From: Flavobacteriaceae bacterium
GTDB taxonomy: Bacteria > Bacteroidota > Bacteroidia > Flavobacteriales > Flavobacteriaceae
NCBI GenBank assembly: GCA_002702385.1
Contig: NZZF01000019.1
Span: forward strand, 1-6,398
Direction of reading: 5' to 3'
Length of the DNA: 6,398 nucleotides
Positions within the stretch are counted from its first letter, which is position 1; every line of letters begins with the position of its first letter. The notes beneath the pieces were generated by a model. That model was not told the origin of the DNA. It ran no database searches and was given only the letters and a program-made list of their open reading frames with translations. The position numbers were made by a program, and so were the translations under genes. Below, piece after piece: positions 1 through 6,398 of this stretch.

Positions 1-1484
1 AAACTGCTTTTTAGACTGATTTTATATAAAAAATTAAAATCAAAGCCATTTGTATCTAAATTTCTAATATTAGTTGCCTCCCATTTGTCTTGCTCTGATT
101 GCTTAACATAATCAATAATATTGCTTGATTTTCTTGAAAAATATGAACTTGACATATCAATATTTTCATTAGAATATTTTATACCAATTTCATTAGTAAT
201 AGCATGCTCTGGATTTAAATCAGGATTTCCAATTGTATTTCTGTCACTATAATATAAATCTGTATATGTTGGTATTCTATATGTTTTTCCATAGTTAGCA
301 TATAAATTTATTTTTTCATTAAGATCAAATCCTATATCTATACCAGGGAAAAAATGTGTAGACATATCAGAGAAATTAGAGACTGAAAAACCCGGTGAAA
401 AACTAAGTTTATTATCTATTAACTTAAAAGTATAATCAGCATAAAGGGATGTGGTAAACCTATTATGTTTTCCTAAATTATTACTTGAAATAGAAGAACT
501 AGACAAATCAATACCAAAATTTAATCTACTTGAATCAAATATTTTAGAAAAACTAAAATCTAAATAAATCTTATTTGTTATGTGTAAATTTCTATAAACT
601 GATGGATTATTTCTAATATATATATACTCATCCTCACCTCTTCTCCAATATAATTTTGGTCTAATAAGTAGTTTTTCCGAACCAAATACTGTTGAAATAC
701 CAACGAAACTTGCTTGAGTTTCTTCATATTGATCAACGGCTGATGGACTAGCATAAAAACCGTTAGCACCAAACTTTTTCTCAGTAAAACCAGATGTTAT
801 ATTAATTGGATTTTTTTTGGTTTTGATCTCCGATTTAAAAAAGAAAAAATCATTAGTATAATCTGTATTGTATCTATACCCGTCAGATTTAGATCTTGAA
901 AAAGTAAGTTGTGCATTGAATTTTTCTTTCAATAATAATCTTGAATTAATCAAAAAACCAAACTGTTTAAATGATCCAAATGTTGGGTTACTTACCATAA
1001 CTTCAAATAGTTTCTTGTCACTTTTAGGAAGGGTTTTTGTTACAATATTAATAGCTCCGTTAAAAGCATTTTGCCCAAATATTCTTGAAGCAGGACCTTT
1101 AATAATTTCAATTCTTTCAATTAATTGAATAGGAAGAAGTAGATTTAATGTATGATGACCTGTTTGAATATCATCCATTTTCATTCCATCAATCAATAAT
1201 AGTGTTTGGTCAAAACCTCCACCTCTTATATATAAATCAGCCTGAGTACCAGCAACTCCTCTTCTTCTTAAATCAACTCCGCTAACTTGTTGAAGTAAAT
1301 CCACAACATTATTAACTCCACTTTCAATGATTGATTTCGAATCTATAACCTCTACAGATCTATACTTTTTTGAAAATGGAATATCAATTTTTGACTCTGA
1401 AACAACTACTTCATCCAGGTCAACTGATTGTGATAGAACTGAAATAGAAAAAAATAAAAGTGATATTCTTAGGTAAAAATTCAA
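1..1484 (-). CDS. TonB-dependent outer-membrane receptor, BtuB/CirA-like, 3'-truncated by window edge
   Basis: An uninterrupted frame of about 494 codons runs from a TTG at 1484 to the left edge, so the C-terminal barrel strands are missing. The product should import a scarce ligand (cobalamin, siderophore or similar; not determinable here) across the outer membrane using TonB energy. Seen in order: a signal peptide (residues 1-20, hydrophobic LLFFSISVLSQS), a TonB-box-like DLDEVVVS at 22-29, a plug domain (about 35-150) with YIRGGGFDQTLLLIDG and IERIEIIKGPASRIFGQNAF followed by NGAINIVTK, then alternating aromatic barrel strands, including the typical TYRIPTYTDLYY and GNPDLNPE near 400-430. 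There is no CarboxypepD_reg-like domain. The start is constrained: an in-frame TAA lies at 1493-1491, leaving only ATT (1490) or TTG (1484), and the first in-frame ATG (1184) would remove the signal peptide and most of the plug. It lies 12 bases after atpC and probably shares its transcript. Family is secure; substrate is unknown. Confidence 0.9.
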   Translation of the reverse strand, partial: MNFYLRISLLFFSISVLSQSVDLDEVVVSESKIDIPFSKKYRSVEVIDSKSIIESGVNNVVDLLQQVSGVDLRRRGVAGTQADLYIRGGGFDQTLLLIDGMKMDDIQTGHHTLNLLLPIQLIERIEIIKGPASRIFGQNAFNGAINIVTKTLPKSDKKLFEVMVSNPTFGSFKQFGFLINSRLLLKEKFNAQLTFSRSKSDGYRYNTDYTNDFFFFKSEIKTKKNPINITSGFTEKKFGANGFYASPSAVDQYEETQASFVGISTVFGSEKLLIRPKLYWRRGEDEYIYIRNNPSVYRNLHITNKIYLDFSFSKIFDSSRLNFGIDLSSSSISSNNLGKHNRFTTSLYADYTFKLIDNKLSFSPGFSVSNFSDMSTHFFPGIDIGFDLNEKINLYANYGKTYRIPTYTDLYYSDRNTIGNPDLNPEHAITNEIGIKYSNENIDMSSSYFSRKSSNIIDYVKQSEQDKWEATNIRNLDTNGFDFNFLYKISLKSS

Positions 1485-1492
1485 ATGAATTT
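1475..1492 (-). promoter_or_regulatory. Small AT-rich hairpin over the atpC/receptor junction, containing the TTG start
   Basis: On the minus strand AAATTC (1492-1487) can pair with GAATTT (1482-1477) around the loop ATTT, followed by two more T residues. The receptor's TTG start (1484-1482) lies in the loop and first stem base. With a single G-C pair and a short T-run, this is too weak to be called a terminator. It could modestly affect translation initiation, or it may be chance in AT-rich DNA. No Bacteroidota-type TAnnTTTG promoter was found in atpC upstream of it. Confidence 0.25.
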
Positions 1493-1496
1493 AAAA

Positions 1497-1769
1497 TTAA
1501 TCAACTAAAATAATTAGCTTATTGTTCTTCATTTCAACCACTCCTGACTCAATATCTAAAGAAGCTTTACTAGTTCCTTGTAAAGATAAATTTTGGGATA
1601 ATTCAGTATCAAATTCACCAGATAATTCTATAGTTCCTTTTTTCAATGTTGAAACGATCGGTGCGTGATTATCAAGAATTTGAAAAAAACCTTCAGATCC
1701 AGGTAAGTAAACACTTGATACATCTCCAGTAAAAATGGTTTTTTCAGGACTAACAATTTCTATAAACAT
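1497..1769 (-). CDS. atpC: F1Fo ATP synthase epsilon subunit, short form (90 aa)
   Basis: This encodes the epsilon subunit of the F1 central stalk, which joins gamma to the c-ring on the cytoplasmic face of the inner membrane. The 90 residues match the N-terminal beta-sandwich domain: it opens with MFIEIVSPEKTIFTGDV, followed by the conserved stretch VYLPGSEGFFQILDNHAPIV (residues 20-39), and ends at VVEMKNNKLIILVD. The C-terminal two-helix hairpin found in E. coli epsilon (about 139 residues) is absent; the frame ends at a clean TAA with no residual helix coding after it. Short epsilon subunits are, to my knowledge, usual in Bacteroidota, so I read this as the native form and not a broken gene. 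Without the hairpin, the classical epsilon inhibition of ATP hydrolysis should not operate (inference). The ATG is 6 bases after the atpD stop, so the two are almost certainly cotranscribed and may be translationally coupled. Confidence 0.95.
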   Translation of the reverse strand: MFIEIVSPEKTIFTGDVSSVYLPGSEGFFQILDNHAPIVSTLKKGTIELSGEFDTELSQNLSLQGTSKASLDIESGVVEMKNNKLIILVD

Positions 1770-1775
1770 AAGTGA

Positions 1776-3317
<1,542 letters not shown>

Positions 3318-3327
3318 TTATGATGTG

Positions 3328-3362
3328 CAAATATATGTAGAATATTGAATTATTATTCGCAA
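3328..3362 (-). promoter_or_regulatory. Putative Bacteroidota-type promoter for atpDC
   Basis: On the minus strand TATATTTG (3335-3328) matches the Bacteroidota -7 consensus TAnnTTTG exactly. A TTG at 3362-3360 could serve as the -33 element, with a 24-base spacing that is slightly longer than usual. Transcription would begin near 3322, giving an AT-rich leader of about 30 bases before the atpD ATG at 3290. It sits between the upstream receptor's terminator and atpD, exactly where a new promoter is needed. The -7 element is convincing; the -33 element is less so. Confidence 0.65.
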
Positions 3363-3369
3363 AATTGAT

Positions 3370-3397
3370 AAAAAAAAGGCGCCTAATTGGCGCCTTT
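3370..3397 (-). terminator. Rho-independent terminator of the large TonB-dependent receptor gene
   Basis: A perfect 9-bp stem forms between 3397-3389 and 3383-3375 (AAAGGCGCC with GGCGCCTTT), with a 5-base loop AATTA and six consecutive G-C pairs. On the minus strand a run of eight T residues (3377-3370) begins within the foot of the stem and continues past it. It lies 24 bases after the receptor stop codon and about 35 bases before the atpD -7 element, so it separates the two transcription units. The plus-strand side has only a short T-run, and there is no plus-strand gene to serve. Confidence 0.93.
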
Positions 3398-3421
3398 ATT
3401 AACAATATATGTTGATATGTA

Positions 3422-6322
3422 TTATGGGTTTAAGGTAAACTGAACATAATACTGACTTCCGATCATACCAGAAGCTGGCATCATCATATAATCTTTTCCA
3501 GATAGATTGACAGCACCTACTTTAACTTTACCATTTAACTCAGGTACATCAAAGTTCATAGAAGCATCAAACACCCAATTTGCTGGAATTTCTCCATCCA
3601 TAAAACTAGACTCCCACATAAATGAGTTATGATATCTAGCAGATAAATTAAATGCAAATTTATCACTAAGCTCAGTTGAACCTAGAGAAAACTTTGTTCT
3701 AATTTTTGGGGTATTGAATCCAGTTTCAAAACTTGGATCAATGTTAGTTCTATCCATTTCATTATAACCAAAAGTAGTTCCAAAATCAAACTTACCGATT
3801 TTAGAATCTACACCTACACTAACACCCATAGTAGTTACTTCTTCATCTGTGTTATTATCAACACTAAATACTCTAAAGTCACCTCTAGACATAGCTATTA
3901 AACCTGTAACATTACTAACAGATCCGTATAATGGGGTTAATACATTTTTAGCAGCAATAAAGTTTGTAAACTTACTCCAGTGAGCAGCTACATCAACTGA
4001 TAATTTTTTACCGTTATATCTGTAACCTACTTCCTTGGAAACAACATATTGTGGTTCAACCGGATCTAATTTAGCTGCAGAAAAATCTCCATTTAAAAAT
4101 CCTAAAGTGTATGAGTTATTCATAACCATATCACCTGTTACAACATATGGATTTAGTGAAGATTGACCAATCAACTTCATTCTGAATCTCTCGATAGAAT
4201 CAGGAGACGATCCCATTAAAACAGCTTGTCCAACATCTAAACCAATATATTGATCCTGAGATGATGGATTTTGAAAACCTGTTTGATATGATAATCTAAA
4301 GTTTTGAGTAGGTGATATAAATAATAATGCACCTAATCTTGGTGTAAATTGACCATCAAAATATTCACTCTTATCGTATCTCATTGACCCTGTTAATTTA
4401 AGAGCACCTTCAAATAAGTCTTTTTGAACCTGTGTATAAACACCTAATTCATTAAACTTAATAGGAGCATCATAATCGGTAAATAACGAACCTCCAGATC
4501 TAAGTATATAATCTCTGTATTGAGCACCAACAATTAAATCAAATGAAGGCACCAAATCACCTAGGTTATAATTGAATTCAAAACTATTAGATTTAGAATT
4601 ATCAATGATAGCAGCACCACCATTAGCAATTGCTGTTGTAGTTGAATTAAAATAAGCCGTTTTAAAAGCTGGTGAACCAGGAACTAACATATTTGCATCA
4701 GCAGCATTTCTTGCCATAACATGAACAGGGTAGTCAAGATCATAAGATCCATAATATTTTAACGCTCTGTTCATATCCCAACCAGCAGCAGCAGTATTTA
4801 ATACTTTTGCAAATCCTTGTAATGGATTTGGATCAAACTGTCCAAAGATATTGCCAAAATAAGCATTTAAATAAGTACCATACCAACCAACTATTCCCCC
4901 AGGTTGAGCATTAGCAATTCTTCCACCTAAAGCAGACATATCATGTGTATTACCTGAATCTTCGACAGAGGTGTAAGCTCTAACTGTTAATTTTGGTGAT
5001 CTGTATTCTATTTTATGCTGTTGAAGCATAAAATTTTTAAGCATGTTTCTGTTTGTTGCATGTAACACAGTATTACCTGATCCAATTTTAGAATTGAATA
5101 TTAATTCTGAATCTCCGTCTAATCTGTAATGAGCAGCAACATCAATTTTGAAACTTGAAGCTTTATTATCAGTTAAATCAACTTCTTTGTAACCCGTACT
5201 ATTAATTGTTTGAGTACCAAAATAATTTGGAGAAAATGTTCCTAATATTGTATTAGCTAGACCAGCTTGACCAGCAGTGATTGTTCCACTACTAACAAGA
5301 GCAGGTAAAACAACACCTCTAAACACATCGGTCATATTAAATCTCTGAGTTTGTTCACCATAAACGTTAATACCATTATAGTCAGGGAATGTAGATGGGT
5401 CGGCAGGTAGATAACTTCCAGGAATAGATCTACCTTGCAAGTAATTCATATCTCTGTAGTCAGTAGCATGCCAATCTTCACCTTCAACATAACTTACAGT
5501 AGCTTTTATAGCAAATTTCTTACTCAATGCCTGAGAAAATCTCATTCCAAAATCATAATAAAGATTATCACCAGCGCTATCTTGTGATGTTACACCACTT
5601 TTAACATATGCACTGAAACCTTGAAAGTCAAAAGGATCTTTACTATTCATAAAAAGAATTCCTTTAAATGCGTTTGCTCCATATAAAGCAGAAGCAGCTC
5701 CAGGAAGTAACTCAACACTCTGGATATCAAGTTCATTGATACCAACCAAGTTACCAGCTGAGAAATTTAATCCTGGTGCAGAGTTATCCATTCCGTCAAC
5801 TAACTGAACAAATCCCTCATTGTATACAGTAGAGAATCCCCTAGTGTTAACAGTTTGTAGAAGTAAACCTCCACTATTAATTTGTACACCTTTTAATCCT
5901 TCAAGACTTGAGTAGAAATCAGACCCAGTTGACTGAGCGATGTCCTTATAATCAAATCTTTCAACAGTTACAGGTGATTCAAATAATCTCTCTGGTGTTC
6001 TAGATGCGGATAGTACTACTTCATCTAAAAGACTAGTAGATTCTGCAAGTGTAACAGTAAACGAAAGATTATCAGATGTGACAGTAACAGTAGCTGTTTC
6101 AAAACCAATACTTGATATTTTAAGATCAAATGGTGGATTATCACTAACAACTAGTGTGAAATTACCGTCAAAGTCTGAAACCGCACCAGTAGTTGCATCA
6201 AATACAACGTTTGCTCCTGGAACAGGCATGTTATCTTCAGTGACAACTGTACCAGTTACAGTAGTTTGTGCGTAGATGATTGTGCTTAAAAGTACAGCCA
6301 TCAAAGACAAAATTCTTTTCAT
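3422..6322 (-). CDS. TonB-dependent receptor with N-terminal CarboxypepD_reg-like domain (966 aa)
   Basis: This is a complete outer-membrane transporter that should take up an unknown ligand using TonB-ExbBD energy. Seen in order: signal peptide 1-19 (MKRILSLMAVLLSTIIYAQ); a CarboxypepD_reg-like beta-sandwich at about 21-93 (VTGTVVTEDNMPVPGANVVF, then SDFDGNFTL); a TonB-box-like LDEVVLSA at 99-106; a plug domain at about 110-230 with VNTRGFSTVYNEGFVQLVDG and VELLPGAASALYGANAFKGI; and a long barrel ending in the aromatic strand QYYVQFTLNP. The start is the ATG giving an immediate Lys-Arg signal peptide. Its architecture resembles SusC, but the plug wording (LPGAASALYGANAFKGILF) differs from the SusC/RagA pattern, and no SusD-like lipoprotein follows: a terminator and atpD come next. 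It is therefore probably monocistronic. The substrate (metal complex, peptide, glycan or other) cannot be told from sequence. No frameshift or internal stop is seen. Confidence 0.95.
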   Translation of the reverse strand: MKRILSLMAVLLSTIIYAQTTVTGTVVTEDNMPVPGANVVFDATTGAVSDFDGNFTLVVSDNPPFDLKISSIGFETATVTVTSDNLSFTVTLAESTSLLDEVVLSASRTPERLFESPVTVERFDYKDIAQSTGSDFYSSLEGLKGVQINSGGLLLQTVNTRGFSTVYNEGFVQLVDGMDNSAPGLNFSAGNLVGINELDIQSVELLPGAASALYGANAFKGILFMNSKDPFDFQGFSAYVKSGVTSQDSAGDNLYYDFGMRFSQALSKKFAIKATVSYVEGEDWHATDYRDMNYLQGRSIPGSYLPADPSTFPDYNGINVYGEQTQRFNMTDVFRGVVLPALVSSGTITAGQAGLANTILGTFSPNYFGTQTINSTGYKEVDLTDNKASSFKIDVAAHYRLDGDSELIFNSKIGSGNTVLHATNRNMLKNFMLQQHKIEYRSPKLTVRAYTSVEDSGNTHDMSALGGRIANAQPGGIVGWYGTYLNAYFGNIFGQFDPNPLQGFAKVLNTAAAGWDMNRALKYYGSYDLDYPVHVMARNAADANMLVPGSPAFKTAYFNSTTTAIANGGAAIIDNSKSNSFEFNYNLGDLVPSFDLIVGAQYRDYILRSGGSLFTDYDAPIKFNELGVYTQVQKDLFEGALKLTGSMRYDKSEYFDGQFTPRLGALLFISPTQNFRLSYQTGFQNPSSQDQYIGLDVGQAVLMGSSPDSIERFRMKLIGQSSLNPYVVTGDMVMNNSYTLGFLNGDFSAAKLDPVEPQYVVSKEVGYRYNGKKLSVDVAAHWSKFTNFIAAKNVLTPLYGSVSNVTGLIAMSRGDFRVFSVDNNTDEEVTTMGVSVGVDSKIGKFDFGTTFGYNEMDRTNIDPSFETGFNTPKIRTKFSLGSTELSDKFAFNLSARYHNSFMWESSFMDGEIPANWVFDASMNFDVPELNGKVKVGAVNLSGKDYMMMPASGMIGSQYYVQFTLNP

Positions 6323-6363
6323 GATATAAAAATTTAGTTTTTTAAAGTTGTTTTTATAAGGTG

Positions 6364-6371
6364 TAAATATA
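6364..6371 (-). promoter_or_regulatory. Candidate -7 promoter element for the large receptor gene
   Basis: On the minus strand TATATTTA (6371-6364) matches TAnnTTTG at all but the last position. It lies 41 bases upstream of the ATG at 6322, giving an expected leader of about 35 bases, similar to that of atpD. No TTG is visible at the expected -33 distance, and the surrounding DNA is very AT-rich, so chance resemblance is possible. The 76 bases upstream of the gene hold nothing else recognisable. Confidence 0.35.
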
Positions 6372-6398
6372 ATAGAATTTTAATAAACTATTATTTTT

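Noticed and set aside
600..640. TATATATATA run as a possible repeat or promoter
   Set aside because: It encodes the receptor's GluTyrIleTyrIleArg stretch in frame and is simple AT-rich coding sequence.
578..772. Minus-strand open frame of 64 codons
   Set aside because: It is out of frame within the left receptor, whose true frame gives recognisable barrel sequence across the same bases.
868..1128. Plus-strand open frame of 86 codons
   Set aside because: It lies wholly antisense to the conserved plug and early barrel of the left receptor, and its product resembles no family I recognise.
1..1484. Possibility that the left receptor is a pseudogene because it lacks an ATG start
   Set aside because: The frame is uninterrupted for 494 codons with signal peptide, TonB box, plug and barrel motifs intact, so a TTG start explains it better than decay.
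3398..3421. Near-palindromic AACAATATATGTT after the large receptor stop as an operator
   Set aside because: The symmetry is imperfect, it lies upstream of a terminator within the 3' end of a transcript, and such AT-rich near-palindromes are expected by chance.
6078..6275. Plus-strand open frame of 65 codons rich in Thr, Val and Ser
   Set aside because: It is the antisense shadow of the CarboxypepD_reg-like domain of the large receptor; its composition reflects the complementary codons.

Overview
The window looks like ordinary chromosomal DNA from a Bacteroidota bacterium, most likely a flavobacterium (Flavobacteriia), possibly marine. The reasons are AT-rich codon use (AGA for arginine, TTA for leucine), no Shine-Dalgarno sequences, promoter elements of the TAnnTTTG type, a TonB-dependent receptor with an N-terminal CarboxypepD_reg-like domain, an ATP synthase beta subunit with a long insertion after the catalytic GER motif, and an epsilon subunit reduced to one domain. 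No close species assignment is possible from sequence reading alone.

All genes lie on the minus strand, so transcription runs from high to low coordinates. From right to left: an intact 966-residue TonB-dependent receptor (6322-3422) with a weak promoter candidate just upstream; a strong intrinsic terminator 24 bases after its stop (3397-3370); a well-matched Bacteroidota -7 promoter element (3335-3328); atpD (3290-1776) and atpC (1769-1497), 6 bases apart; then, only 12 bases after atpC, a BtuB/CirA-like TonB-dependent receptor that starts at a TTG codon (1484) and runs off the left edge with about 494 residues visible.

atpD and atpC encode the beta and epsilon subunits of F-type ATP synthase. 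They stand apart from the other F1Fo subunit genes, at least within this window, and have their own promoter. The small receptor downstream has no visible terminator or promoter of its own before it, so it probably shares the atpDC transcript. The large receptor is insulated by its terminator and is probably transcribed alone; no SusD-like partner is visible. Both receptors would sit in the outer membrane and use proton-motive force through TonB-ExbBD, while ATP synthase uses the same force at the inner membrane. That link is physiological background and is not shown by the sequence to be functional.

I found no mobile element, CRISPR array, RNA gene or evident new system. The points most worth a second look are the non-ATG start of the left receptor and its tight linkage to atpC, the epsilon subunit without its regulatory C-terminal domain, and the 27-residue insertion in the beta subunit.
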